This document shows positions 24,902-34,981 of a DNA stretch of 64,000 nt, in pieces. How positions within the stretch are numbered: the first letter of the stretch is position 1; each line of letters opens with the position of its first letter. The DNA comes from Desulfopila inferna (GTDB lineage Bacteria > Desulfobacterota > Desulfobulbia > Desulfobulbales > Desulfocapsaceae). The stretch covers positions 248,001 through 312,000 of the forward strand of contig NZ_JAFFQE010000006.1 of NCBI RefSeq assembly GCF_016919005.1, given 5' to 3'. The position numbers and the translations under genes are program-made. The notes below the pieces were generated by a model. That model had not been told where the DNA came from. It was given only the letters and a program-made list of their open reading frames with translations, and did not search any database.

Positions 24902-26428
24902 TCAGTGTTTGCTGAATACAAAAAACCTCGAGAAGTATCTTTCTTTATAAGCATTTCGCTCTTCTTGGTTTATGGCGATAAACCAGGCACTCAGAAAATA
25001 GATGGGGAGCAGCAGGAGAATCTCTGCAAAAAACATCAACAGCGAGCCGACTGGGTAGTAATCATTGACGAAATACATTGCTATTCCAAATGGTATTGCT
25101 GCTATGGCCGGTCTCAGGTAGCTCATGGTATAGAGATCGTAAAGCCGTATACCGACCTGCTTTGTCACAAGATAGGGCAAAACGAAGGTCGTCACCACAA
25201 TATGCGGAACGACGGTTCCATAGGCGACACCGACAATGCCGAACGGTCTTATCAGCAGCAGAGAAAGAGTAAGATTGCAAACCGCTTCAAAAAGTCGACA
25301 AATAGCGATAATGTGGTGCCTGCTTGTTCCATAAAAAATGTTGTTGTAGGTATAATGCGGCGTGGAAAAAATCAGATTTACGGCCAGAACCATCAGCACA
25401 TCCCCTGCTAGATCCATGTATTCCGGTCCCATCCATAGGGAAATAAATCGGCGCCCCATGATGAGAAAGGTGATACATGGAGGAAGCGCGACGAGGAGAG
25501 AAAACTTGCTGCCCAGGAGGAGCACGGTCCGTATTCTCTCCGTCTCGTTCCTGGTTTCCAGTTCGCTGGTGAGAGGATTAATCACTCTGGCAAGAGAGGA
25601 AACCATGCGCTTAACATATTGTACCAAGTTACCGGCTATGGCAAAAAAAGTGACAGAGGCGGGGGCAAGAAAGATACCAATGAGGATGGTATCCGTATAA
25701 AGAATAATTTTTTCACAGACATTATTGAGAAGCACGATACTGCCGTAGTTGATTATGCTCCTGTAAACATGACGGTCCGGACTGGCAGAGAGTATATTAA
25801 AAGACAACAGCCTCCTTGAGATAATATAGGTAACCCAATTCAGCCCTAGATTTACCCCCAGTTGAATGGCCCCCAAAGCAATTATCCCATATCCTTTATT
25901 CAGGAAGTAAACGATAAGAAAAAGGCGGATAAAAACAAACAACACCCCCGCCTTCGTGGTGAGATCCGTCCGCTGCATGCCCATGATGATGCCGCTAAAG
26001 ACATTGAACACCAAGGCCTGTGTCACATTCATGCCGGTTAACAGAACCACTATCCGGGTTGTCTCGATGGAGGATTCGGCGAGATTAAAAACATAGGGAG
26101 CAGCAAAAGAGAAGAGGAAGGTAAGCAGGAAACAAATCAATCCGATCCCTGAATAGAGGATTAGGCCGGCCTTGATGACATTATCTATATCTGTTTGATT
26201 TTCGGTGGCATGATATTTGGAAATAAATCGCACCAGTGACTCCCTTACCCCGAAATCCATAAGGTAGAGATAGCCGGTCAGCTGCATCATTATCACCCAG
26301 ATGCCGTAATAGGTGTTGCCGAGTTTATGGACGACAAAGGGGGCAAGAAAGAAGGAGACGACGATGTTGACGAAAAGAATCGCCCAATTGAAAAAAACGT
26401 TTCTCAGAGCTTTGCTGTAGTAACTCAT
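24902..26428 (-). CDS. Wzx-type oligosaccharide flippase
   Basis: This 508-residue polytopic membrane protein of the MATE-like polysaccharide exporter superfamily has 12-14 hydrophobic helices and few charged loops. The N terminus (AILFVNIVVSFFLAPFVVHKLG-like pattern, then YGIWVIMMQLTGY) is typical of Wzx proteins, which flip undecaprenyl-linked repeat units to the periplasmic face. AAGGTAAG precedes ATG 26428. It is the last gene of the long - strand assembly block. No Rho-independent terminator is visible in the 28-base convergent gap. Confidence 0.85.
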   Translation of the reverse strand: MSYYSKALRNVFFNWAILFVNIVVSFFLAPFVVHKLGNTYYGIWVIMMQLTGYLYLMDFGVRESLVRFISKYHATENQTDIDNVIKAGLILYSGIGLICFLLTFLFSFAAPYVFNLAESSIETTRIVVLLTGMNVTQALVFNVFSGIIMGMQRTDLTTKAGVLFVFIRLFLIVYFLNKGYGIIALGAIQLGVNLGLNWVTYIISRRLLSFNILSASPDRHVYRSIINYGSIVLLNNVCEKIILYTDTILIGIFLAPASVTFFAIAGNLVQYVKRMVSSLARVINPLTSELETRNETERIRTVLLLGSKFSLLVALPPCITFLIMGRRFISLWMGPEYMDLAGDVLMVLAVNLIFSTPHYTYNNIFYGTSRHHIIAICRLFEAVCNLTLSLLLIRPFGIVGVAYGTVVPHIVVTTFVLPYLVTKQVGIRLYDLYTMSYLRPAIAAIPFGIAMYFVNDYYPVGSLLMFFAEILLLLPIYFLSAWFIAINQEERNAYKERYFSRFFVFSKH

Positions 26429-26558
26429 GTCTTACCTTCAAAAATCTTCATTATGTTTCTCTCTTCCCTCTGCCGGAACTCGGGTTTTTTCCTCGTCTTC
26501 ACGGCCCGGAGATCGAGAAAGAACTGGAAACAGCCACGCCTCTTGATTGATCTCGCGC

Positions 26559-27644
26559 TCAGTCCTGCAAAATAGTTTGGGTGTCGTGAAAATGGAGGTG
26601 GCGCGGGTTGGCAAGATAGCTGTCATATTCATAGGCATCAACTCCGAAGAGAGAAAATATTGCAAACGCCGCCTCCTGCTCCTCGTCGCTGATCTTTCCT
26701 TCCCATTTTTTGACAATATTTCGTTTGCGACGTTGACTGTCCTCTATTTTCAAGGTATCGATGGTCTCCTGGTTCGACATGGCTATGTTCATGGCCGGCT
26801 CATCAACGACGTTAAACATTATCTCCAGATCATCGAGACCAAGGTTGTCGTGTAAATACTGGCAGCACTTGCCGGAGTTGAGTACAACCTCTTCATAGGT
26901 AAGGATGGTCCAGTCACTCGAATCCAGGTGATTGAGCTGGAGAAAATTTTCGTAGCACCAGGAAAGAAACCCTTTCTGCAGCCTGCTTCCATTTTGGCGG
27001 ATTTCGACGATGCTATTGAACTGATTTTGGGTGAAAAATTTTCTGTAATAGGGAGAGCGGATAAAATGATCCAGACGCGGAAAAACTTTCCGCGAGAGCG
27101 TGGTCGGCACCGGATGCCTGAGCAGATAGAGGATGCTGCCGTTGCACTTCTCTTTTATCTCGTTGACCAGATGTTCTATTTCGTGAATTTTGAAAACCAC
27201 CCGCTTGGTTATACAGCGGTGGTTCTTCCTGAAAGGCGGAGGGTTCATAAACCTCATCCTGTTTGCTTCCAGCAGCTTCAGGTATTCTATTATTTTATCG
27301 GACTGCCCTCCATCTGGCATGAGCTCATCCCAGGTTGAGAAAAAACCCGCCTTCTGCACATTATCCCGGCGGATGTTGAAGGGCTCGTCGTAATATTTCA
27401 TGCCGCGCTGGGAGGCGATAATTTCCATAACCCAGGTTGAGCCACCGCGAGGGGTTGCAAAAAGAAAAATATTCTTCTTCGCCCCCTGCACATGCAGGTT
27501 GCTAATCGATTTCATGAAGTATTTCAGCGAAGAATCCACTTTCATAATTTTCTTTTTCCAGAAATAAGTTAATCGTGCCTTTTCGGAAATGACTTCGGGA
27601 TGGACATTCCGTTCCGGCCGCTTTAGGTATTTGCTGGCGAACAT
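26559..27644 (-). CDS. Sulfotransferase, PAPS-dependent
   Basis: This 361-residue cytoplasmic enzyme would transfer sulfate from PAPS to a carbohydrate hydroxyl. The 5'-phosphosulfate loop is FATPRGGSTWVME and the 3'-phosphate motif is LYLLRHPVPTTLSR. ATG 27644 is used; an internal ATG at 27545 with a weak GGAAA also leaves the complete P-loop. It lies between the flippase and the oxidoreductase fusion on the - strand. It is one of three sulfotransferases in the window; their mutual similarity is confined to the cofactor motifs. Confidence 0.82.
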   Translation of the reverse strand: MFASKYLKRPERNVHPEVISEKARLTYFWKKKIMKVDSSLKYFMKSISNLHVQGAKKNIFLFATPRGGSTWVMEIIASQRGMKYYDEPFNIRRDNVQKAGFFSTWDELMPDGGQSDKIIEYLKLLEANRMRFMNPPPFRKNHRCITKRVVFKIHEIEHLVNEIKEKCNGSILYLLRHPVPTTLSRKVFPRLDHFIRSPYYRKFFTQNQFNSIVEIRQNGSRLQKGFLSWCYENFLQLNHLDSSDWTILTYEEVVLNSGKCCQYLHDNLGLDDLEIMFNVVDEPAMNIAMSNQETIDTLKIEDSQRRKRNIVKKWEGKISDEEQEAAFAIFSLFGVDAYEYDSYLANPRHLHFHDTQTILQD

Positions 27645-27725
27645 TGCCAAGTAACTCAGTTCTTGGCGGGAGCTAAATGGTACCTACTTTCCGCCCACGT
27701 ATTCCTGAGATAAATAAGAAAGTCG

Positions 27726-29792
27726 CTAATTCTTATTGATTTTGTTCAAGACGGCTCCGGCCAATGCCGCGTCGTATTTTTCCGCAGCAAACGCGGCATA
27801 CACATTGAGAGGTGTTTGCTTGGGTCGTGCCACTTTCAAAAAAGCCTGAAGACCGGTTGAAAGAACCTTGAGCAAGGGGGCAGGGATCCATACGACTCTC
27901 AACTCCTCTCTTTTTTCCTTGAGTCTGTGGATGAGATCGGCCCTTGAAGGCGTCTCCGGTTCCACCAGATTCAACAACGGCGGTGCCTCTTCGAAACTGT
28001 CTATGTAGTACTGTATTACCGCCGATGCGGTATGGACGTCACAGAGACTGATCGTGCTTTTGCGGTTGCCCATGGCCACGTAGAGCGGACCGATCTCTCT
28101 TCCCAATCGTCCCGGAGGAGTGAAATCTGCGTAATCGACAAGGGGACCGAGCCGAATGGTCCGGCTCTCCACCCCATATCGTGAGGCGGAATCAGCCAGC
28201 ATCTTTTCCGCCGAAGCCTTACCCCAGACGTATGGGCCTCGGCCAAGGTTGTCATAATCCACCGGAGAGGCCTCGCTTAGCCCGCCGGGGCCCTTGCCTC
28301 CCGGCTTCAATACCGCAATGCTGCTGATGTTGATGATTTTTTTAATCTTTGCCCGCGAGGTCGCCTCGAGAACATTTCTGGTGGCATCTATGGTGTTTTT
28401 TTGGTGTTCTTCCTTGCCTCCCGCAGTTTCTGCGGCAAGGTGGACCATGATACCTCCCCCCTCAAGATACTCAGGTGGAATTTCGCGGGCCAGATCCGCA
28501 GCGACATATTCGACGCCGGCGATCCGCCGTGAAGGCTGAGGAATCTTACGGGTGAGAACCCGCACGGCATACCCTTGATTTCGCAAGTCAGCAACCAGCA
28601 CCCTGCCAAGAAAGCCGGTACCTCCGGTGACCACCACATATTCCTGTTTTTTCAGCGGCGGCAACCCCGCTTCCTGGCTCATCAGGCTTTTCTTGGCATT
28701 CTCTTCCTGAATCTTCTCGGCTTCCAGCAACCTGCGCCGTATATCCTCACATATCTTCACCGTTTGATAAATTGATTCCGGACTGACCGGAACCTCACCA
28801 TTTCCTCTGATACTGTCATAGAAGCGCGAAATGATTTCCGAAAGTCCCGCGTAACTCTTTTGTTTTTTGAAAACCAGCTTGAAAATGCTGCCGGTGGTGC
28901 CCATTATCAGTTGCTTGGCATAGACGTAGGGCTTCAGCGCCACCGCAGGAGCCGAAAAACCGGGGCCGAGATATCTCGACACTCCGCTGAGCACGAAATC
29001 GGCCGTCACCGTACCGTTGGTGCCCACGACCTTCAAATAGGATTCAACAGGCCTGCCCCTCAAGGTCACCGCCAGAATCCCGGTTTTTCCCCTGCCGGTC
29101 AGGGTAGCATGCACATCACCGCGCGGATCAATCACCACAAACTCCATTTTCAGCGGATCGCTTTTCTCATCGTCTTTCTCACTCTCCAATGCACTCAGGA
29201 GAAGATAGACCGGATGAGGCATGATATCCATCAGCTGATCGACCTCAGAGATGTTTTGCCGGACTGTTTTGAAGGAAAAATAGCTTTCCACGTGGACTAT
29301 TTCGCCCACGAGGCGGAGAAAGTCCTTCATCTTTTCGGCACTCTCCTGAAAGAGGACCTGGTGAGCCGCACAAACCTTCAGATTTTTCTCTTCGGCAAGA
29401 GCGAGAATGGACTTCGCCTCTTTGACCTCCGTGGCGAACGGCTTTTCGACATAGATGCTCGCCCCGCTATTAAGAGCCGCCACAGCGAGTTCCGCATGGG
29501 TAGCAGGCGGTGTGACGATATGAACGACATCAGGCTTCACTTCCTGCAAAAGCTTCCGGTGATCTTGATAAAATCGACAGTTGGAAGGGAGCGACTCCCG
29601 GACATCTTCCTCCTTCATGACCGGATCGGCTACAGCAACCAACTCCGCTTCTTTTTGAAGAGAAATTGCCTTGATATGATGCCTTCCCATTTTGCCGCAA
29701 CCAAAAAGAACGATCTGCAATTTATTTTTATTCATATGATTTTTTTTATATTTTTTTTTGGTTAACCTACGAATCTTCCCTTTTGCGGACAT
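27726..29792 (-). CDS. Gfo/Idh/MocA oxidoreductase fused to an NAD-dependent epimerase/dehydratase (SDR)
   Basis: This is a two-enzyme fusion of about 688 residues. The N-terminal half has a Rossmann start (IVLFGCGKMGRHH) and the EKPFATE motif that marks Gfo/Idh/MocA sugar dehydrogenases. The C-terminal half has a second Rossmann motif (VVVTGGTGFLGRVL) and the catalytic YVWGK of extended SDR epimerases. Together they could oxidise and then epimerise or reduce a nucleotide sugar. GGAG at good spacing supports ATG 29792; ATG 29735 sits exactly at the start of the family homology but lacks a ribosome-binding site, so either may be used. I see no stop or frameshift at the junction. Confidence 0.82.
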   Translation of the reverse strand: MSAKGKIRRLTKKKYKKNHMNKNKLQIVLFGCGKMGRHHIKAISLQKEAELVAVADPVMKEEDVRESLPSNCRFYQDHRKLLQEVKPDVVHIVTPPATHAELAVAALNSGASIYVEKPFATEVKEAKSILALAEEKNLKVCAAHQVLFQESAEKMKDFLRLVGEIVHVESYFSFKTVRQNISEVDQLMDIMPHPVYLLLSALESEKDDEKSDPLKMEFVVIDPRGDVHATLTGRGKTGILAVTLRGRPVESYLKVVGTNGTVTADFVLSGVSRYLGPGFSAPAVALKPYVYAKQLIMGTTGSIFKLVFKKQKSYAGLSEIISRFYDSIRGNGEVPVSPESIYQTVKICEDIRRRLLEAEKIQEENAKKSLMSQEAGLPPLKKQEYVVVTGGTGFLGRVLVADLRNQGYAVRVLTRKIPQPSRRIAGVEYVAADLAREIPPEYLEGGGIMVHLAAETAGGKEEHQKNTIDATRNVLEATSRAKIKKIINISSIAVLKPGGKGPGGLSEASPVDYDNLGRGPYVWGKASAEKMLADSASRYGVESRTIRLGPLVDYADFTPPGRLGREIGPLYVAMGNRKSTISLCDVHTASAVIQYYIDSFEEAPPLLNLVEPETPSRADLIHRLKEKREELRVVWIPAPLLKVLSTGLQAFLKVARPKQTPLNVYAAFAAEKYDAALAGAVLNKINKN

Positions 29793-29859
29793 CAAGTCTT
29801 CTCCAAGGGCTCGAGTGCGCCAAGGGGCCATGCAGTTTTCCTCAGGTCTTTGAATGTGA

Positions 29860-30972
29860 CTAAACCCTGCGGACCAAAGTACCGAAAAGCTGATCATATT
29901 TGTTAATCATTTTCTCCTCCGTGAGATGAGAGAGATAAAACCTGCGCGCCTCTTCAGCCAGTTGCCTGCCTCTTCCAGGGTTGTCGAGAAATTCTTTGAG
30001 ACCAGTTTCAATGGCGCGGACATCTCGGGGCTCGATGAGCAGCCCTCTTTCATTCTGTCCCATCAATTTGGCATTGTCACCCACATTGGTCACCACCACC
30101 GGTTTGCCGGCAGCCATGGCCTCGACCAGAACCACTGGAAGTCCTTCCCACAGGGAGGGAAGGATAAAGATATCGAAAAGCGTCAGTATCTGCCATGCAT
30201 CGTCCCGCCAACCGGTGAAAATTACGCTTTCTCCAATTCCAAGAGAATCGGCCTCCTTTTGCAAATCTTCCTCCAGAGGGCCGCCTCCCACTATGAGAAA
30301 ACACGTTTGCGGATATTGATCGAGAATATTCTTGGCCGCAGCCAAAAGATAGGTTAAACCCTTCTGTCTCGAGAGGACTGCTACACAGCCGATTACTACA
30401 TTTTCTTTTGAGAGGGAGAATTCCTCTCTGTATTTATCCTTGAGCAGCCTGTTTGCCGGCTCTGGATTTTCGACCCCGTTCCAGATGGTTTCGATTTTAG
30501 ACTCCCTTACTTTATGGTAATGAATGATGGCCCGGCGCTGATGGTCTGAGACGGCAACAAGCTTCTTGGCGTAGAAGGACATAAGGCGCTCGATGAACAT
30601 ATATTTCCTCGGCAAGTGGGGATAGTTACCGAAATGGAAAGTATGAACGAGAGGAGGCATCCGGCCGAAAGCATAGAACGGTGCCAGAGAGACCATAGCC
30701 GCCGTTCCGTGTGAATGAGCCAGATCACATCGAGAGTCCAGGATGAGAGAACGCAGATTTTTCATATGGGAAAAAACAGAGTCACCGCTTCCATAGTCGG
30801 CGCAGCTAACCGGTATTCCCTCCTCCACCAGCTTCTCGGCAATGATCCCCTTCTCCCTGACACAGAGTATTTCAATCTCATGTCCCCTTTCCGTGAGCGA
30901 CTTGGCCAGCTTGTACACCACCCGTTCCGCTCCGCCAATGTGCAATGAACCAATTATCTGAAGTATTTTCAT
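29860..30972 (-). CDS. Glycosyltransferase family 4
   Basis: This 370-residue GT-B enzyme begins MKILQIIGSLHIGGAERVVY, the glycine-rich donor/acceptor loop of GT4. The C-terminal half has CVAVLSRQKGL, LPSLWEGLPVVLVEAMAAG (the E-x7-E type nucleotide-sugar motif) and ends with the usual helix. It is soluble or peripheral. It is 10 bases downstream of the GT2 gene at 30983, transcribed in the same direction. Confidence 0.88.
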   Translation of the reverse strand: MKILQIIGSLHIGGAERVVYKLAKSLTERGHEIEILCVREKGIIAEKLVEEGIPVSCADYGSGDSVFSHMKNLRSLILDSRCDLAHSHGTAAMVSLAPFYAFGRMPPLVHTFHFGNYPHLPRKYMFIERLMSFYAKKLVAVSDHQRRAIIHYHKVRESKIETIWNGVENPEPANRLLKDKYREEFSLSKENVVIGCVAVLSRQKGLTYLLAAAKNILDQYPQTCFLIVGGGPLEEDLQKEADSLGIGESVIFTGWRDDAWQILTLFDIFILPSLWEGLPVVLVEAMAAGKPVVVTNVGDNAKLMGQNERGLLIEPRDVRAIETGLKEFLDNPGRGRQLAEEARRFYLSHLTEEKMINKYDQLFGTLVRRV

Positions 30973-30982
30973 TGGCCCCCGG

Positions 30983-32194
30983 TTATTTAGTTGACTTGTG
31001 ACGTTCGGTCTTTACCCATTTCCTCTCCCCATAGGAGAGCAGTCCTTTTAAGGTGATTGCCATTTTCCAGAGTATATAAAAGGGGATCATTCCCAGTGCC
31101 AGCCAGGTTTTCAGCGGTGCTCGCTGGATAATTAGCCCTGAAAAAAAATAGAGCAATTGAACTGCGAAGACGACAACGGCAATCCAGACGAAAAATGAGC
31201 TGTACGCATAGCTGAAATGGAGGAATAAGCATAGCAGGAGGTAAATGACCGACCAGCCGAAAAAGATGGCGTACGAAGGACGCATCAATTCCACCAAGGC
31301 ATCGAATTTGTTGAGATCACCTGAGCGAAAACCACCGGCTGCAAGTCTTCCGAAGTAGTGCAACAGCACTTGCAAACGTCCCTTAGACCATCGAATTCGC
31401 TGACTTTCTCCAGTTTTGAGTGACTTGGCCACCTGAGAATAGATCACGGCGTTCTCATTTGAAACAACCACATAACCTTCCAGGGTAAGCATGACGTAGT
31501 ATTCCCAGTTTTCCACGATGGAGTAGACATTCCAGCCGTATTTTTTAAAGATTTCAGAAGAAAAACACATACCGTTGCCAGCCAGCGGACAGGAAAGTCC
31601 AAGAAGGTTTTTACCTGGAAAATGAAGTTTATATTTGAGGATTCCCGGGAGGATACTGAGGCGGGTCAACCAATTCTCATCCGGGTTCATGACGCCGAAA
31701 TAGCCCTGGATCACCTTCTTCCCCTCGGTCAGAGATATGTTCATCGAGGTAAGAAAGTTTCTGGCGACCAGGGTATCGGCATCGATGATGACATAGGCGT
31801 CGAAGGCATCAAGATTCAATTGGGAGATGAGCCAGTTGAGGGCATAGGGTTTACCTCGTTTGATCGGATCGGTTCTTTCACGGCAGGTAGCCCCTGCCTC
31901 CCGGGCTATTTGCGCCGTTCGGTCCGTGCAATTATCGGCGATGACGAAAATTTCATAGAGTTCTGCAGGGTAATCACTCTCCTGGATACTTTTGACCAGT
32001 TCACCTATGAGAAGCTCTTCGTTATGCGCAGGTATAATAATGCCGAAAGTTTTACGGGCCGATAGATCTTCTCCAGCCCTTTTTCCCAAGAAGAGAGCCG
32101 GGACACTCAGGACAAAGAAAATGAACTGATATGTCACAAAGAAGAAGAGAATTCCTCCCCAAAAAAGAAGTATACAATTGATAAAGAGTTCCAT
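30983..32194 (-). CDS. Membrane glycosyltransferase family 2 (cellulose-synthase-like)
   Basis: This 403-residue enzyme has an N-terminal membrane helix, GT-A domain motifs (GIIIPAHNEELL, FVIADNCTD, YVIIDADT as DxD) and QRIRW, the Q-x-x-R-W motif of processive beta-glycosyltransferases. Two to three C-terminal membrane helices follow (about 300-380). ATG 32194 is chosen because the hydrophobic helix starts there; the longer frame to 32275 adds 27 polar residues. QxxRW suggests it may make a homopolymer stretch or use a lipid-linked acceptor. Confidence 0.82.
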   Translation of the reverse strand: MELFINCILLFWGGILFFFVTYQFIFFVLSVPALFLGKRAGEDLSARKTFGIIIPAHNEELLIGELVKSIQESDYPAELYEIFVIADNCTDRTAQIAREAGATCRERTDPIKRGKPYALNWLISQLNLDAFDAYVIIDADTLVARNFLTSMNISLTEGKKVIQGYFGVMNPDENWLTRLSILPGILKYKLHFPGKNLLGLSCPLAGNGMCFSSEIFKKYGWNVYSIVENWEYYVMLTLEGYVVVSNENAVIYSQVAKSLKTGESQRIRWSKGRLQVLLHYFGRLAAGGFRSGDLNKFDALVELMRPSYAIFFGWSVIYLLLCLFLHFSYAYSSFFVWIAVVVFAVQLLYFFSGLIIQRAPLKTWLALGMIPFYILWKMAITLKGLLSYGERKWVKTERHKSTK

Positions 32195-32289
32195 GGATAT
32201 TTGCTTAGTTAAATGAGTCTCTGTGATAAATCGGCATCGAAAATTCGTCTGTTGCCGCCCCAGAACCTCCCCCAAAAATCCAAGGCGGC

Positions 32290-33519
32290 TCAGTATCGGG
32301 CAAACACCCCTTCTCTGGAAGGTTCGACTTTTCCCTCTATCTCCTTTTCAACCATTTTCCTCAACGAAACCGTCAACATCGAAAGGAAATAGATATGGGG
32401 ATAGTCTACACCGGTAAGGAAAGCGCCGGCTACCGCATAGGCGACCAGACTGGTGTTCAAAAAAACCGGCAGCATTTCACTAAAGGAAACATTTTCTGCA
32501 TTCTCGGAGATCAGTCGCCGCGTCCTTCTATTCTCCCGGTAATTGATAAAGATCAGCGAAAGTAAAAGGAACAGACCCGGAAAGCCGTATTCGGCCAGGA
32601 TATTGAAATATATACTGTGCGTTGAAATCCACCTGACAGGATCCCCGGCTTTTCGATAAATCCTGCCATAGGCTGAATTGAAACTACCTGCTCCCACGCC
32701 TAAGACGGGATTATCGATCGCCATCTCAACGGCATACCCCCATGCAGTCATTCTCCCCATCGCCGATGAGTCTTCTTCATATGAACTGATGGTTTCCATC
32801 CTGGTGAAATAACTGGGCGGAGCAAGAAAAAGGACCAGGCAGCCGACCAATGCCAGAACGAACAATCCCTGAATTTTCTTTTTACTGGCCAGAACATAAT
32901 AGAGCAGAGAGGCACCCAGGGCCAAGGTGGCTCCCCTCGATTGCGCGCCGACAAGGCCAAGCAAAAAGAAAAGCGTGCCCAAACCACCAACTATTTTCAC
33001 CAGTATCTTTGTCTGTGTCAGCAGGTAAATGGCCAGGGGAACGGCAATCACCAGCCCCCAGGAAAAATCATTCCCGTCTCCCATAAAATATCCTGCCTTA
33101 AAACCGCCTACCCGCTCGGCAACCGCAAGTCTCGCCAGATTTGCAACAACAAGGTAAATGTGAATTACAACATAGGAGAAGACAAAGGTTTCAAAGAGTT
33201 TTTTACTCCGCAAAAGATAACAGCCGATGAAAAAGAAAATGTAATATCCGATTTCCTGTTTGAGCGGATCGAGGGCGTAGGATTGTATGAGGCCATGGAA
33301 AAGGGCAAGACCGGTGAAAAATATCAGAAAAAGGAAGTAAATCGATTGTTTGGTTTTGAGGGCTTCGGCAGATTTATATTTAATTACCACATAGAGCAGG
33401 AGAAGAGCCTGTATGCCCAAAGCAATCGGAATTCCCTTGAGGGCGGGAAAGTACCCACGGTCGATTCCAACGTACTCATAGAGCATCACAAAAGTATACA
33501 ACAAAAAAGGAAGAGGCAT
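32290..33519 (-). CDS. O-antigen ligase/polymerase-like protein (Wzy/WaaL superfamily)
   Basis: This 409-residue polytopic membrane protein has about 11 hydrophobic helices. The large periplasmic loop contains GVGAGSFNSAYG, then STHSIYFNILAEYGFPGL, the HN-x-Y-like and E-x-G pattern of the Wzy_C domain. It would polymerise flipped repeat units or ligate the chain. Its neighbours are a GT2 and a GT4 on the same strand. As the only such protein in the window, it is the best polymerase candidate. Confidence 0.82.
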   Translation of the reverse strand: MPLPFLLYTFVMLYEYVGIDRGYFPALKGIPIALGIQALLLLYVVIKYKSAEALKTKQSIYFLFLIFFTGLALFHGLIQSYALDPLKQEIGYYIFFFIGCYLLRSKKLFETFVFSYVVIHIYLVVANLARLAVAERVGGFKAGYFMGDGNDFSWGLVIAVPLAIYLLTQTKILVKIVGGLGTLFFLLGLVGAQSRGATLALGASLLYYVLASKKKIQGLFVLALVGCLVLFLAPPSYFTRMETISSYEEDSSAMGRMTAWGYAVEMAIDNPVLGVGAGSFNSAYGRIYRKAGDPVRWISTHSIYFNILAEYGFPGLFLLLSLIFINYRENRRTRRLISENAENVSFSEMLPVFLNTSLVAYAVAGAFLTGVDYPHIYFLSMLTVSLRKMVEKEIEGKVEPSREGVFARY

Positions 33520-33581
33520 GCTGAACTAGTTCCTCTGACTGCGGGTTATTGTCATCTCTCCGGAGAGGCTGCAGAATTCCA

Positions 33582-34751
33582 TTAATTTTTCCAGCCGGCG
33601 GGCGATCTTGTCTCCAAGGCGGTCTGCATAATCTCATCATATACTGTTTGGATTATACTTATCCTCCTTTGAAACTCAAATTTTTCCAGCACCATCTGCT
33701 TCCCCTGCAGGGCCAATTGGCGGGCGGCCTGCGGATTTTCCAGGAGATAAATCAACTGTTCGGCTATTGCCTCCGGATCATGGGAAGCTATCAAACACCC
33801 CGTCCGGCGATCCTTTATTATATCGGAAACGCCGCCCACCTTGGTTGCGGCGACGGCCGTCTCCATACACAGAGATTCCAGAATAACGTTGGGAAAACCT
33901 TCCGTGTACGAGGTAAGGGCCAAAATATCCAGATCCTGATAGACAGGCCGTACATCTTGAAGGTGACCTGTGAAAAATATTCGTGACGATAAACCCATCA
34001 TTTCCACAAGCTTTTGCAATTCCTGCATATCCGCCCCATCCCCGATCAGAAAAAAATAGACATTGTCATACTTGTCTTGTCGGCAGATTAATTCCGCGGC
34101 CTGCAGGAAATCCTTCTGCCCCTTCTCAGGGCTTAACCTGCCGATATTGCCTATCAATATTCCATTGCTTGGCAGGTCGAACTTTCTTCTCAGCAGACCG
34201 TCTTCATACAAGCCTGGCCGGTAATTATCTGCGACAATGGCGTTAAAGACCTGAATTACTTTTTCGGGTGAGGTGCCATAGCGGAGGATTTCATCACGAA
34301 TGAGAGGCGATACAGCGATAACTTTGTCAAAAAAAGGCAAAATCCGCTTGCCGACGGATATGAGCAATCTGCTCTTGGGACTGTTGATTATCCAGCCATG
34401 GCATGTGGTAATTATAGGGATATCATATATCTTGGAGACCAGAAAAGCGAGAATGTCTGTTTTGTATTCATGAGAATGAAGTATATGTATATTTTCCCGT
34501 TTTATGAGTTCCTTGATGGTCTTAACAATCCTTGGGTCATATTGATGAACGGAGCGTATGGGAAAGACATTGACACCTCTCTCTCGGGCAGCACGAAGAT
34601 ACAAATTTTCCTCGACATTCTCACGGTCCAGGCAAATTAGCCCTATCGACAGATTAAAGGACGACGTATCTATCCGCGCCGAAGTTTCGAGAATGGTCTT
34701 ACCCGGGCCGCATACCCTGTCGGTATCACGAAGATGAAGGACGTTTATCAT
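33582..34751 (-). CDS. Glycosyltransferase family 4
   Basis: This 389-residue GT-B enzyme has an N-terminal domain with ILHSHEYKTDILAF and a C-terminal domain with IGNIGRLSPEKGQKDF and LALTSYTEGFPNVILESLCM, the usual GT4 nucleotide-sugar site with the paired Glu residues. It has no membrane segment. It is transcribed on the - strand, 62 bases upstream of the polymerase-like gene. Confidence 0.87.
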   Translation of the reverse strand: MINVLHLRDTDRVCGPGKTILETSARIDTSSFNLSIGLICLDRENVEENLYLRAARERGVNVFPIRSVHQYDPRIVKTIKELIKRENIHILHSHEYKTDILAFLVSKIYDIPIITTCHGWIINSPKSRLLISVGKRILPFFDKVIAVSPLIRDEILRYGTSPEKVIQVFNAIVADNYRPGLYEDGLLRRKFDLPSNGILIGNIGRLSPEKGQKDFLQAAELICRQDKYDNVYFFLIGDGADMQELQKLVEMMGLSSRIFFTGHLQDVRPVYQDLDILALTSYTEGFPNVILESLCMETAVAATKVGGVSDIIKDRRTGCLIASHDPEAIAEQLIYLLENPQAARQLALQGKQMVLEKFEFQRRISIIQTVYDEIMQTALETRSPAGWKN

Positions 34752-34981
34752 ACTTCTTTTCCCGGCCGAATTATCTCTTGAAAAACAAAACTTGAAGAGA
34801 ATTGTTTAATAATAGCTGCTTGCACCACAATAATCACACCCCATCCATTTGCAAAATTTATATTCTTTCACTATTGTTTAAACAGAAGTCTGTCTGGTAG
34901 AGATAATCGTATACTCCTCTTACCATCTTTGCCCCCGGGCACACTATCCACTTAATTATACTGCAAAGAGGTAACAGATCC

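Noticed and set aside
24806-25411. A + strand frame opposite the flippase
   Set aside because: It overlaps the 12-14 helix flippase on the other strand and has no recognisable features.
28860-29765. A 301-codon + strand frame opposite the oxidoreductase-epimerase fusion
   Set aside because: The - strand frame encodes two clear cofactor motifs and catalytic residues, so the opposite frame is an antisense shadow.
32941-33585. A + strand frame opposite the polymerase-like protein
   Set aside because: The opposite strand encodes a clear polytopic membrane protein; no domain in the + strand translation.
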